A stretch of DNA of 64,000 bases from Azospirillum sp. SYSU D00513 (GCF_017356015.1 NZ_JAFIQV010000008.1:94052-158051), one strand, 5' to 3'. Positions 34,276 through 42,809 are shown, counted from the stretch's first letter. The notes: generated by a model from the sequence alone, not told the origin. Program-made: numbers and translations.

Positions 34276-35652
34276 TCAGGCCGGCATGGGCTCCGGCAGA
34301 GGCTCCGCCGCTGCCGCTGTAGGGACTGCCAGCGCCGCCAGCCGGGCGCGGGCGCTGCCCTCCGCCGCCAGCAGCGTCGGCACCAGCGACGGGTCGGCGA
34401 GCTTCAGCGCCCCGATCCGTTCCAGTGCCTCGGTCTTCAGCGCGGCCAGACGGCGGTCCAGCGCCTCCAACTCGGCCCGCGGCACGGGACCCGCGCGGCC
34501 CAGCTCCAGCAGCTCGCCTTCCAGGGCGGCGACGGCGGCGATGCGTGCCTTGATCTCGGCGTCGTCGAACTCCTCCTTGATCGGCTTTCCGCGGAACCAG
34601 CGCACGCCGATCAGCAGCACCGACACCAGCGAGGCGAGCAGGCCCGCACCGGCCTGCGCGTCCTCCATCATCTCGGCGGAGAAGAAGGGCTCCTTGCGCG
34701 CCATGAAGCTGGTGGTTCCCTCCGACAGCGGGAATCCGGAGGGCAGGGCGATGTTCTCCTCGTCGAAGGACATGCGCAGCCGGCTCTGAACCGCCGGGCT
34801 GTAGAGCGCGTCCAGCAGGGCATGGACGGCGCGGGGCGGCACGCCAGCGTTGGCCAGCAGGTGCAGGTTGACGCCGATGGTCCGGCTGTCCTGTTCGGGC
34901 ACCGGCGGCTCGACGCCGTAGGTGTAGGCGAGGATGGTCGCGTCGGCGACCCAGCCCAGCCGCAGCGCCAACGGGCCGGGGAAGGGAATCTCCAGGATGC
35001 GGTAACCGCGCTCCTGCACCAGGAACTCCGCCAGATAAGAGGGCTGGAAGGAGACGTTGACGACCACGTCCGGCAGCTTCTCCGGACGCATCGTCACGAT
35101 CCGTTCGGCGCTGAAGTTGGTCTCGACGTAATCGACGCCTTCCTCCAGCTCCGACATCTTCAGGATCTGCTGCGCCACGACGCGCGTCCCGCCCGACTTG
35201 CCGCCGAGGTTGATGACCTTGCCGCGCAGGTCCTGGATGCCCTGGATCTCCGGCTTTACGATGAAATGGATCAGTTCCGGAGCGATGGTCGCGGCGTGGA
35301 CGATGTTCTCGAAGGTCGGCTCCAGCCCGCCCTGGGACAGGGCGAGGTCCAGCTCGCCGGATTCCAGTTTCTCGAGCGCCTCCAGGCTGCCGCGCGTCGG
35401 CACGATCTTCAGCGCGACGCCGAACTCCCCGGCCTCCTCTTCCAGCACCTTGGCGAGGTAATGCCGGTTGCCCAGGATCTCGCCGCCGGTGATGGTGAGC
35501 TGGTAGCGGCGCGGCATCAGGTCGTAGACGAAATAGCCGGACACGCCCAGCAGCGCCGCGATCAGCAGGACGCCGACGCAGCGGCGCACCAGCTCGTTGC
35601 CCTGGAACCGGGCCGCGATGTCCGTGAGATGGGAGGTGTAATCGTCGGACAT
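34276..35652 (-). CDS. TAXI-family solute-binding protein with two membrane anchors
   Basis: The 458-residue protein has an N-terminal transmembrane helix (about 25-47). A TAXI/NMT1-like periplasmic binding domain follows (LTITGGEILGNRHYLAKVLEE region, SLEALEKLESGELDLALSQG, INLGGKSGGTRVVAQQIL). A second helix lies near residue 345 (GAGLLASLVSVLLIGVRWF) and the tail is a cytoplasmic coiled coil. Classic TAXI proteins are soluble and work with a TRAP permease; none is encoded here. The coiled tail suggests signalling or a tethered complex. It is third in a run with 10-bp gaps. Confidence 0.8.
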   Translation of the reverse strand: MSDDYTSHLTDIAARFQGNELVRRCVGVLLIAALLGVSGYFVYDLMPRRYQLTITGGEILGNRHYLAKVLEEEAGEFGVALKIVPTRGSLEALEKLESGELDLALSQGGLEPTFENIVHAATIAPELIHFIVKPEIQGIQDLRGKVINLGGKSGGTRVVAQQILKMSELEEGVDYVETNFSAERIVTMRPEKLPDVVVNVSFQPSYLAEFLVQERGYRILEIPFPGPLALRLGWVADATILAYTYGVEPPVPEQDSRTIGVNLHLLANAGVPPRAVHALLDALYSPAVQSRLRMSFDEENIALPSGFPLSEGTTSFMARKEPFFSAEMMEDAQAGAGLLASLVSVLLIGVRWFRGKPIKEEFDDAEIKARIAAVAALEGELLELGRAGPVPRAELEALDRRLAALKTEALERIGALKLADPSLVPTLLAAEGSARARLAALAVPTAAAAEPLPEPMPA

Positions 35653-35662
35653 GATGTTCCCT

Positions 35663-36532
35663 TCAGCGGACCGCGATCAGGCCCATGGATTCCAGCGCGT
35701 CCTGCCCGGCGCGGCTTTGCGCGAAAGCCAGAAAGGCCCGCGCCTGCGGCCGCTTGTCGCCCTGAAGGACGCAGTAGAAGGAGCGGGTCAGCGGATAGCG
35801 GCCAGACAGGATCGTGGCGCGGGTGATCGGCACCCCGTCCACCGCCAGCACCTTCACCTGGGCGCCCCGTGCCTGCGCCGCCGTGACGTCGGCCAGCGTG
35901 GCGTAGCCGGCGCCCGCCGGATCCGCCGCAACCCGCTCGATCATGGCGGCGCCGCTTTCCAGGAGCACCGCGTTGGGCGTCATGTCACCGTTGTCCAGGA
36001 CCAGCTTTTCCAGCGCCTTCTGGACGTCGGAGCCCTCCTTGCGGCGGTAGACGCGGACGGCGCCATCGGTGTCGCCCTTTGCCCCGGCCTCGCTCCAGCC
36101 CAGCTCCGCCCAACCCGCGGCCTTGCCCTCGAACAGGGCGGCGGCCTGCCGCTTGCTGACGTTCTGCACGGGATTCGTCGGGTTGACGATCAGCGCGACC
36201 GCGTCGCGGGCGACCAGGTAGGAGCGGGTCAGCTTGTCCTCCTCGGCGCGGCTGGGCTCGCGGGAAGCCATGGCGACGTCGATGGCGCCGCGCCGGACCG
36301 CGATCAGGCCCGGCGCGGTCCCGCCGCCTTCCAGCACCATGTCCGTCCGCGGATTCTCCCGCGCAAAGGCGTCGGACAGCGCCGACGCGTAGGACAGGAA
36401 CTCCTCCGACCCCGCGATGAGCAGCGAAACCCGCTGCTCCTGCCCCAGGTCCCAATTTGTCGTGGCCCCGCCCAGCAGGAACGCCACCGCCCCGCCGCCG
36501 GCCACCAGCAGCAGCCTCCGCCCCACGCTCAT
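35663..36532 (-). CDS. PstS-like periplasmic binding protein, second of tandem pair
   Basis: This protein of about 289 residues has a signal peptide (LLLVAGGGAVAFLLGGATT) and a phosphate/anion-type binding domain: LLIAGSEEFLSYASALSDAF, GGGTAPGLIAVRRGAIDVAM, then NPTNPVQNVSKRQAAALFEG. The start at ATG 36532 is set by the signal peptide. It follows the next PstS-like gene by 10 bp and precedes the TAXI gene by 10 bp. No pstCAB-type permease or ATPase is present in the window. Confidence 0.8.
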   Translation of the reverse strand: MSVGRRLLLVAGGGAVAFLLGGATTNWDLGQEQRVSLLIAGSEEFLSYASALSDAFARENPRTDMVLEGGGTAPGLIAVRRGAIDVAMASREPSRAEEDKLTRSYLVARDAVALIVNPTNPVQNVSKRQAAALFEGKAAGWAELGWSEAGAKGDTDGAVRVYRRKEGSDVQKALEKLVLDNGDMTPNAVLLESGAAMIERVAADPAGAGYATLADVTAAQARGAQVKVLAVDGVPITRATILSGRYPLTRSFYCVLQGDKRPQARAFLAFAQSRAGQDALESMGLIAVR

Positions 36533-36542
36533 GATCTGTTCC

Positions 36543-37394
36543 TCACGGGTTGGCCGGTTGCAGCCCGGCCGCCTCGACCAAGGCTCGTGCCGCCGGCGAA
36601 CGGAAGTAGGCAACGAAGCGCCGCGCGGCCTCGCCGGAATCGCCCCGGGTGACCAGCGCCATCTCGCGCCGGATCGGGAAGCGGCCGTCCCGCACCGTCT
36701 CGCGCGACGCCGCCACCCCGTCCACGGGCAGGGCCTTCAGCGCCCCGTCGGCGGTACCCATTCCCAGATAGCCGATGGCGTGGGGATCGGCGGCCAGCAC
36801 CGCCTTCATCTGGGCGGCGGACACCGACTGCGCCTTCGGCGTCTGCACGGCCTCCCCCAGCACGCCGTGCCGCCAGGCGTCGGCCGTTCCGGAGGAGGAG
36901 GGCAGGGACAGCAGCGTGATCGGGGCGTCCGGCCCGCCGACCGTCCGCCAATTGGTGACAGCGCCCGCGTAGATCGCGCCGATCTGCTTCAGCGACAGGG
37001 ACGGGGCTGGGTTGCCGGGATGGACCACCGGTACGATGCCGTCCACCGCCACCGGCTCCACGACCAGCGTGGCCTTCAGCGCCGCGGCGCGCTTGCGCAC
37101 CTCCTCCGGCACCGCCGAGGAGATCATGGCGATGTCCGCCGTGCCGTCGAGAAGGGCCTTCAGCCCCGGTCCGCTGTCGCCGCCGCTGACCACGACGGCC
37201 TCGCCGGGATGCTCCGCCATGTAGGCCTCGGCCACCGTCCGGGCGACGGGCAGCAGCGAGTTGGACCCGCGCACATGCACCGTGGCACGCTCACCGGCGG
37301 CCAAGGCGGGCGCCCCCGCCCCCGTGATGAGGCCGGCGGCCAGCCATGCCGCAATCGCCGCCGCTCGAACAGCCGTCACCCCGCACCTCCGCAT
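36543..37394 (-). CDS. PstS-like periplasmic binding protein, first of tandem pair
   Basis: The 283-residue protein has a signal peptide ending near APALAAGE. Its binding domain has the PstS pattern in HVRGSNSLLPVARTVAEAY, SGGDSGPGLKALLDGTADIA, LSLKQIGAIYAGAVTNW and SSGTADAWRHGVLG. The TxxW-like loop and SSGT loop resemble phosphate-binding loops, but the true ligand is unknown. It heads the three-gene run of orphan binding proteins. Confidence 0.8.
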   Translation of the reverse strand: MRRCGVTAVRAAAIAAWLAAGLITGAGAPALAAGERATVHVRGSNSLLPVARTVAEAYMAEHPGEAVVVSGGDSGPGLKALLDGTADIAMISSAVPEEVRKRAAALKATLVVEPVAVDGIVPVVHPGNPAPSLSLKQIGAIYAGAVTNWRTVGGPDAPITLLSLPSSSGTADAWRHGVLGEAVQTPKAQSVSAAQMKAVLAADPHAIGYLGMGTADGALKALPVDGVAASRETVRDGRFPIRREMALVTRGDSGEAARRFVAYFRSPAARALVEAAGLQPANP

Positions 37395-37512
37395 TTCTAT
37401 GCGAAGGCATTAGCTCAAATGCACTCTGTGGAAAGCAAGCGATAACCGGCGCCGCTCCCTTTCCGCCGCCCGGAAATCCGGGTCGCGGAAAGGGCTCGCC
37501 GTCCGGCGTGTC

Positions 37513-38811
37513 TCAGCCCGGAAGCTGCACGTTCGCGGAAGCCTGCCGCAGCCGGTCGAGCAGGGACTTGGTGGCGAAGCCGTCGGGCACCGCGCCGACC
37601 GATGCCTGGAAGCGGCGCACGGCGTTGCGGGTGTTGGCGCCGACGATGCCGTCGGCGGTGCCCGGTTCCATACCCAGCGCCGCGAGCCGCTGCTGAAGCT
37701 CCACGCGCTCGGTCTTGCTCAAGGGCTGTTCGTGGCGCGGCCACGCCCCCTGCACGCCGGGCCGGCCGGCCAGCCGGTCGGCGAGGACGGCCACCGCCAG
37801 CGCGTAGCTGGTGGAGGGGTTGTAGCGCATGATGGCGCGGAAGTTGTCGCGCGCCAGGAAGGCCGGCCCCTGATGCCCGGCCAGCACGAGGATCGCGGCG
37901 TTGCCGTCGCCCGCCGGCTCCCCGCCGGCGGCCGTCCGCACGCCCATGCGGCGCCATTCGGAGATCGGCTTGGTGATGGACAGCTCCGCCTGGTCGTAGG
38001 GGAAGCCCTGCGGCAGCACGACCTCCTCGCCCCAGCGCTCGCCCGTGCGCCAGCCGTTCGCCCGCACGAAGGCGGCGGTGGAGGCGAAGACGTCCGGCAT
38101 GCTGCCCCAGATGTCGCGGCGGCCGTCGCCGTCCTCGTCGGCGGCGTGGGCCAGGAAGACCGTCGGCATGAACTGCGTCTGGCCCATGGCGCCGGCCCAG
38201 GATCCGCTCATCCGCTCCAGCGGGATGTCGCCGGAATCGAGGATCTTCAGCGCGGCCAGAAGCTCGTTGCGGAAATAGGTCGCACGCCGCCCCTCGTAGG
38301 CCAGCGTGGTCAGCGCGTCGATGACGGAGAAGCCGCCGGTCGAGCCGCCGAAATTCGTCTCGATCCCCCAGAAGGCGGCGAGGATTTCCGCCGGCACGCC
38401 GCTGCGCTCGCTGATCCGGCGCAGGAGGGTGGCGTTCTCCTGCATGCGGGCGCGCCCGTCCTGGACGCGGCGGTCGCTCGCGGCGCTGTCCAGATACTGC
38501 CAGACCTGGCGTGTGAATTCAGGCTGGCTGGTGTCCAGCTCGACCACCCGGTCCGAGAGCTTCACCCGCGCGAAGGCCCTGTCGAAGGTCGCCGGCCGGA
38601 TGCCCTGGCGCGTCGCCTCCTCGCGCAGGCCCTGGAGCCAATCCGGGAAGCTCTGCGTCGGCCGCACGGCGGGCACGGCCGCCGTCGGCGTGGCGGCCGC
38701 GGCGGGCGACGCGCCACCGGCGGCGGGCGTCTGCGCCGAGGTCGTCTGGCAGGCGGCGAGGAGCAGGGCGCCGAGAAGGGCGGACGCGGGCAGCGGGAGG
38801 AGGGTGCGCAT
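37513..38811 (-). CDS. MltB-type lytic murein transglycosylase with peptidoglycan-binding domain
   Basis: The 432-residue lipoprotein has a lipobox (LLGALLLAACQTT), a Pro/Ala linker and an MltB/SLT_2 domain with catalytic Glu in ILAAFWGIETNFGGSTG. It also has GSWAGAMGQTQFMPT, and FLARDNFRAIMRYNPSTSYA near the domain end. The C-terminus is a PG_binding_1 module (LQQRLAALGMEPGTADGIVG). It generates anhydro-muropeptides, as does the SLT enzyme at 22898-23893. Confidence 0.93.
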   Translation of the reverse strand: MRTLLPLPASALLGALLLAACQTTSAQTPAAGGASPAAAATPTAAVPAVRPTQSFPDWLQGLREEATRQGIRPATFDRAFARVKLSDRVVELDTSQPEFTRQVWQYLDSAASDRRVQDGRARMQENATLLRRISERSGVPAEILAAFWGIETNFGGSTGGFSVIDALTTLAYEGRRATYFRNELLAALKILDSGDIPLERMSGSWAGAMGQTQFMPTVFLAHAADEDGDGRRDIWGSMPDVFASTAAFVRANGWRTGERWGEEVVLPQGFPYDQAELSITKPISEWRRMGVRTAAGGEPAGDGNAAILVLAGHQGPAFLARDNFRAIMRYNPSTSYALAVAVLADRLAGRPGVQGAWPRHEQPLSKTERVELQQRLAALGMEPGTADGIVGANTRNAVRRFQASVGAVPDGFATKSLLDRLRQASANVQLPG

Positions 38812-39063
38812 ACGCTTTCGAACCGTGCTGGAAAAGGGCTCCGAACCCTAAGCACGGACGGCCCTCCGGCTCAACCGACAAACGCGTGAGATAGCCCGGA
38901 AATGGCTCCTGAGCGGGCCGATCATCCGTGAACAAAACTTGAACAAACCGCCGATAATACCCATATGGGGACTATCCCGAAATGACTCTTGCCCAACGAC
39001 CACGAACGAGACTCGCGGCCGGCTTTCCCTCCTGCGGAAGGCTCCGGTCCCGGAGGATTTGCC

Positions 39064-39426
39064 ATGCCTTTCATGCCGACCATCGACCTTACCCCCCAGG
39101 TTTCCATGCTGCTGGCGCGCGGCGCGCTGCACCTGAACCCCGGCCAGTGGGTTCGGGGCGAAAAGGGACGCGGGCGGTACCTCCGCACCGACCCGCGCAC
39201 CGGCACCACCTATGTCAGCTGGCTGCGCCCCGGCGACGGATGGGACCAGGCCGCCCAGCGTTTCCACCGCGCCTGCCGGAAAGGCTTCATCGGCAAGTAC
39301 CGGCCCCTGTACGAGGCCGAGAAGGCGCGCCGCGACATGGCCCGCCTGATCGCAGACAACAACCGCCACCCCGTCCCCCGGCCCGCCGCCCGTGCGGAGG
39401 AACGCCAGGGCGCCCTGCCGCTGTGA
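39064..39426 (+). CDS. Small conserved unknown
   Basis: The 120-residue soluble protein starts MPFMPTIDLTPQVSMLLARG and contains TGTTYVSWLRPGDGWDQAAQ and a basic helix near KGFIGKYRPLYEAEKARRD. The ATG at 39064 has a strong GGAGG ribosome binding site 7 bases upstream, which decides against the upstream in-frame TTG at 38989. No family is recognised. Confidence 0.6.
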   Translation: MPFMPTIDLTPQVSMLLARGALHLNPGQWVRGEKGRGRYLRTDPRTGTTYVSWLRPGDGWDQAAQRFHRACRKGFIGKYRPLYEAEKARRDMARLIADNNRHPVPRPAARAEERQGALPL

Positions 39427-39487
39427 GCGGCGGGGTAATGACGCACTGTTAGCGCAGACAAGAAGAACCGGAACAACGATCACCCAA

Positions 39488-39573
39488 CCGTCATCCCCGC
39501 GAAAGCGGGGATCCAGAACTTCTGCACCTAAGTGCTTATATGGCCTGGATTCCCGCTTTCGCGGGAATGACGG
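39488..39573 (+). repeat. Palindromic repeat element, copy 1
   Basis: Two stem-loops flank a variable centre and the ends are CCGTCAT/ATGACGG. The left stem is CCCCGC-GAAA-GCGGGG. The right stem is ATTCCCGC-TTTC-GCGGGAAT, where a C-to-T change is matched by a G-to-A change compared with the other copies. Related copies are at 47283-47370 and 57993-58080. Confidence 0.9.
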
Positions 39574-39712
39574 AAGGTGGTTGAGCGGCAAAAGCCGTTA
39601 TCATCTTGCGGTCGGCTTTACGCCCTCCGACATCACGACACCTACCGAAACAGCAACTCCACACAGGCCGCGCCGATCCCGACCCCGTGTGGCCGTCGGA
39701 ACGGCAAGGGCC

Positions 39713-41002
39713 TCAAGACGCCGCCTGCACCAGCGCATGCCGCTTCCGCCCGGCGGAGAGCCTGATGCGGCCGTCCGCGTCCAGTTCGGCGAGGCCGGCC
39801 AGCGCGGCCTCGTCGGTGACCACCTCGCCATTCACCCGCGCGCCGCCGTCCCGGACCAGCCGCCGCGCCGCGCCCTTGGACTCCGCCAGCCCGGCCCGCA
39901 CCAGCAGGTCGACCACGGCGACGCCGGCCGTCAGGTCCGCCCGCTCCACGGTGATGGTGTGCAGGCCCTCCGCCGGGGCGCCGTCCGAGCCTTCGAAGGT
40001 GCGGCGGGCCGTTTCCGCCGCCTCGGCCGCCGCGGCGTCGCCGTGGCACAGCCGCGTGGCCTCGTTCGCCAGGACCTTCTTCGCCTCGTTGATGCCGGCG
40101 CCGGGCAGGCTTTCCAGCCGGGCGATCTCCTCCAGCGGCAGTTCGGTGAAGAGGCGCAGGAAGCGCCCGACGTCCGCGTCCTCCGTGTTGCGCCAGAACT
40201 GCCAGAACTCCCAAGCGCTCAGCCGCTCCGCGTTCAGCCACACGGCACCCGCCGCCGTCTTGCCCATCTTGGCGCCCGACGCGGTGGTCAGCAGCGGGGT
40301 GGTCAGGCCGAACAGCTCGGTTCCATCCATGCGGCGGCCCAGCTCGATGCCGTTGACGATGTTGCCCCATTGGTCCGACCCGCCCATCTGCAGCCGGCAG
40401 CCCCGGCGCCGCGACAGCTCCGCGAAGTCGTAGGCCTGGAGGATCATGTAGTTGAACTCCAGGAAGGTCAGCGGCTGCTCCCGCTCCAGCCGCAGCCGGA
40501 CGGAATCGAAGCTCAGCATGCGGTTGACCGTGAAGTGGCGGCCCACGTCGCGCAGCAGCGGGATGTATTTCAGCTCGTCCAACCAGTCGGCGTTGTTCAC
40601 CATCACCGCGTCGGTCGGGCCTTCGCCGAAGGTCAGGTACTTGGCGAACACCTTGCCGAGCCCGGCCATGTTCGCCGCGATCGCCGCGTCGTCGAGCATC
40701 GGGCGGGTCGTGTCGCGGAAGCTGGGATCGCCGATGCGCGTCGTGCCGCCGCCGATCAGAACGATCGGCTTGTGCCCCGTCCGCTGGAGCCAGCGCAGGG
40801 TCATGATCGACATCAGGTGCCCGACATGCAGGCTGTCCGCCGTCGCGTCGAAGCCGATGTAGGCCGGCACGACTCCTTGCGCCAGGGCGCCGTCCAGCGC
40901 CGCCAGATCGCTGCACTGGTTCAGGAAGCCGCGCTCGGTCAGCGTCCGCAGGAAGGCAGAGGAGGGCGCGAAGCTCGGCGAATGCGGGGAGGGGGTATTC
41001 AT
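39713..41002 (-). CDS. tyrS: Tyrosyl-tRNA synthetase, copy 2
   Basis: This 429-residue class I synthetase clearly resembles copy 1 along its length but has diverged. The HIGH-like motif is HVGH ([14 protein letters not shown]), the KMSKS-like loop is KMGKT and a C-terminal S4 domain is present ([19 protein letters not shown]). It has an extra N-terminal stretch ([13 protein letters not shown]). ATG at 41002 has GGAG at 9-base spacing, which decides against the ATG at 41011. Upstream lie a Tyr-rich leader peptide and two hairpins, so expression probably responds to tyrosyl-tRNA charging. A possible role is induction on tyrosine limitation or resistance to an inhibitor. Confidence 0.93.
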   Translation of the reverse strand: MNTPSPHSPSFAPSSAFLRTLTERGFLNQCSDLAALDGALAQGVVPAYIGFDATADSLHVGHLMSIMTLRWLQRTGHKPIVLIGGGTTRIGDPSFRDTTRPMLDDAAIAANMAGLGKVFAKYLTFGEGPTDAVMVNNADWLDELKYIPLLRDVGRHFTVNRMLSFDSVRLRLEREQPLTFLEFNYMILQAYDFAELSRRRGCRLQMGGSDQWGNIVNGIELGRRMDGTELFGLTTPLLTTASGAKMGKTAAGAVWLNAERLSAWEFWQFWRNTEDADVGRFLRLFTELPLEEIARLESLPGAGINEAKKVLANEATRLCHGDAAAAEAAETARRTFEGSDGAPAEGLHTITVERADLTAGVAVVDLLVRAGLAESKGAARRLVRDGGARVNGEVVTDEAALAGLAELDADGRIRLSAGRKRHALVQAAS

Positions 41003-41009
41003 GGAAAAC

Positions 41010-41042
41010 ATCTCCGGGAGGGAAGGGCCGCGCCCCGGAGAT
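41010..41042 (-). promoter_or_regulatory. Hairpin that hides the tyrS copy 2 ribosome binding site
   Basis: ATCTCCGGG and CCCGGAGAT form a perfect 9-bp stem around a 15-nt loop. On the RNA the 3' arm contains GGAG, the Shine-Dalgarno sequence for ATG at 41002. The structure could block translation until upstream folding changes. Confidence 0.6.
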
Positions 41043-41055
41043 CTGCTGTCGAAAC

Positions 41056-41082
41056 ACATGCCGCCGGACCGCGGCGGCATGT
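41056..41082 (-). terminator. Attenuator hairpin (terminator-like) of tyrS copy 2
   Basis: A perfect 10-bp stem (ACATGCCGCC with GGCGGCATGT) closes a 7-nt loop. It is followed on the minus strand by GTTTCG, which is only a weak U-tract. The GCCGCC of its 5' arm can instead pair with GGCGGC just after the leader-peptide stop (41109-41104), giving a mutually exclusive fold. Confidence 0.6.
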
Positions 41083-41109
41083 CGTCAGGTCATGATCGAA
41101 CGCGCCGCC

Positions 41110-41160
41110 CTATGTGGACAGCGTATAATAACGGCAGGTCTGAAGGTCACGTGCGTTCAT
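41110..41160 (-). CDS. Tyr-codon leader peptide of tyrS copy 2
   Basis: ATG at 41160 to TAG at 41112-41110 encodes the 16-residue MNARDLQTCRYYTLST, with two adjacent Tyr codons (TAT TAT). The adjacent Tyr codons ahead of a tyrosyl-tRNA synthetase gene, with alternative GC-rich hairpins in between, are the layout of a ribosome-mediated attenuator. The predicted promoter would place the transcript start at or within a base of the ATG, making it leaderless. Leaderless leader peptides are known for the trp attenuator of Sinorhizobium. Confidence 0.75.
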   Translation of the reverse strand: MNARDLQTCRYYTLST

Positions 41161-41167
41161 GGCCGGG

Positions 41168-41197
41168 ACCCTAGGCGGCGAACCCACACCACGTCAA
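41168..41197 (-). promoter_or_regulatory. Promoter of the leader-tyrS transcript
   Basis: On the minus strand TTGACG (41197-41192) and TAGGGT (41173-41168) are separated by 18 bp. The -10 box ends 7 nt before the leader ATG, so the transcript should start at that ATG. Confidence 0.6.
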
Positions 41198-41368
41198 GCC
41201 CGACCGCCCGTTCCGCGCTAATCGAAAGTGGTGACGCCTATCCGCATCGGCTCGCTTGGCCGGGGTAACACGGCCTCGCCCGCGTCTGAGCTTTCGCCTG
41301 CATTGCGGCGGTAAAGCCCCCGTCCAAGCTTAGGAGCCAGCCTTTGCCTAACAGGGAAGTCATGTCTG

Positions 41369-42469
41369 ATGCAGCCGGCATCCCAGAAAAACAAGATCAC
41401 GTCGCTCGAAGCGGGACGCTTCATCGCGGCGCTCCTGGTGGTCCTGCACCACGCGACCCTGATCCCGACCGAGGCACGCTTCCTCGGCTATGAGCCGCTC
41501 GGCGGCTGGTTCTTCCCCGGCCACATGGGGGTGGAGTTCTTCTTCGTCCTCAGCGGCTTCATCATCATGTACGCACATCAGGCCGATCTCGGCCGGCCGG
41601 CGCGGATCGGTTCCTACCTGTGGCGGCGCGTCTCGCGCATCTATTTCCCCTACTGGATCGTTCTCGCCGTCCTGATCCCGGCCTACCTCTTCACGGGCAT
41701 GGGCTCGGCGGAAAAGCGCGATCCCGTCTACCTGCTGCTGTCGATCTTCCTGGTCCCGCAGGAAGCGCAGCCGGCGCTCGGCGTCGCCTGGACCCTGACG
41801 CACGAGGTGATGTTCTACGCCCTGTTCGGCCTGTTCATCCTGAGCCGCCGGCTCATGGTGCCGGTCATCGGCCTCTGGCTGACGCTCATCCTGGCCAACC
41901 AGTATGTGCTGAACCTGCCGTTCCCCGGCGGCTTCATCCTCAGCCTCTACAACGTGCTGTTCATCATGGGGCTGGGCTGTGCGCTGTATGTCAGCCGCCG
42001 CAGCGTGCCGATGCCGGGTCTGGTGCTCGGGCTCGGGCTCGCCATCGTCGCCGCGGCCTGGGCGGCCGAACTGGCCTTCGAGCTGCGCTGGGACCTGCAG
42101 CGCATTACCTACGGCGTCAGCTCGGTGCTGATCGTGCTGGGGCTGGTGGAACTGGAGCGGTCCGGCCGGATCCGCGTGCCGTCCTGGATGGTCGCGCTGG
42201 GGGCCGCCTCCTACGCGATCTACCTCGTCCACGCGGTGGTCCAGTCCTTCGTGCTGAACGGCGTCTTCCGCACGAGCGTCGCCGGCTGGCTTCCCGAATG
42301 GGCGCTCTTCGCCGCCCTGGTGGCGCTGCCGGTAATCGTCGGGGTGGTCTTCCATCATGTCGCGGAAAAGCCGGTGATCCGCCTGTTCCGGGCCGTGCGC
42401 TTCGGGCGCGGCGGTGCCGCGGCATCGATGCCGCAGGGCATGTCGCGCGACCATTCCACCGTGTCGTGA
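41369..42469 (+). CDS. Acyltransferase 3 family membrane protein
   Basis: The 366-residue polytopic membrane protein (about ten hydrophobic segments) is of the OafA/NodX-like acyltransferase 3 family, which O-acetylates or otherwise acylates surface sugars. Visible are the N-terminal SLEAGRFIAALLVVLHHA with its catalytic-type His, GHMGVEFFFVLSGFIIM and the RRVSRIYFPYW motif. It lies 316 bp before the inositol cluster's promoter and is not obviously cotranscribed, but surface-sugar acylation would fit that context. Confidence 0.9.
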   Translation: MQPASQKNKITSLEAGRFIAALLVVLHHATLIPTEARFLGYEPLGGWFFPGHMGVEFFFVLSGFIIMYAHQADLGRPARIGSYLWRRVSRIYFPYWIVLAVLIPAYLFTGMGSAEKRDPVYLLLSIFLVPQEAQPALGVAWTLTHEVMFYALFGLFILSRRLMVPVIGLWLTLILANQYVLNLPFPGGFILSLYNVLFIMGLGCALYVSRRSVPMPGLVLGLGLAIVAAAWAAELAFELRWDLQRITYGVSSVLIVLGLVELERSGRIRVPSWMVALGAASYAIYLVHAVVQSFVLNGVFRTSVAGWLPEWALFAALVALPVIVGVVFHHVAEKPVIRLFRAVRFGRGGAAASMPQGMSRDHSTVS

Positions 42470-42481
42470 CGCGGCCGGCGT

Positions 42482-42514
42482 GAAGAAAAAGGCCCGGCTT
42501 GGGAAAGCCGGGCC
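42482..42514 (-). terminator. Hairpin with the A-tract on its left
   Basis: GGCCCGGCTT (42491-42500) pairs with AAGCCGGGCC (42505-42514) around GGGA. The A-rich 42482-42490 makes a T-run only on the minus strand, yet no minus-strand gene lies to the right. It may act bidirectionally after the acyltransferase or block antisense transcription. From 42515 to 42784 I see no supported gene. Confidence 0.6.
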
Positions 42515-42784
42515 GAAGGGCATTCGGAACGAAGGACATGGTGTGCGCGGGAGGGACGTCGTCCGCCCCGCCGACAATCAGGAGTGTGTATCGAAACGGT
42601 GGTTCGCGCAACCGGAAACAGCCCCCGTTGCGGGAAGCCCTTCCACGGGATGGGTGCAGGCGGTTGCGTGGGGGCTGGGCCGGCGGCCTGTCCTGGGGCG
42701 GCTCCGAAAGAGGCTTGTCAAGCCGGTATCCCCGGCGGCGCGGCCTCTCCAATGGGATCCCCCGGACGCGCCACTATCGAAACT

Positions 42785-42809
42785 GGAACCGGTCTTTACA
42801 CTCCTCGTT
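42785..42809 (+). promoter_or_regulatory. EcfG-type general-stress promoter of the inositol cluster
   Basis: GGAAC (42785-42789), 16 bp, then CGTT (42806-42809) is an exact match to the alphaproteobacterial EcfG consensus GGAAC-N16/17-CGTT. It points rightward and ends 49 bp before the ATG of the inositol-phosphate synthase gene. I found no other exact match in the intergenic regions. Confidence 0.75.
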
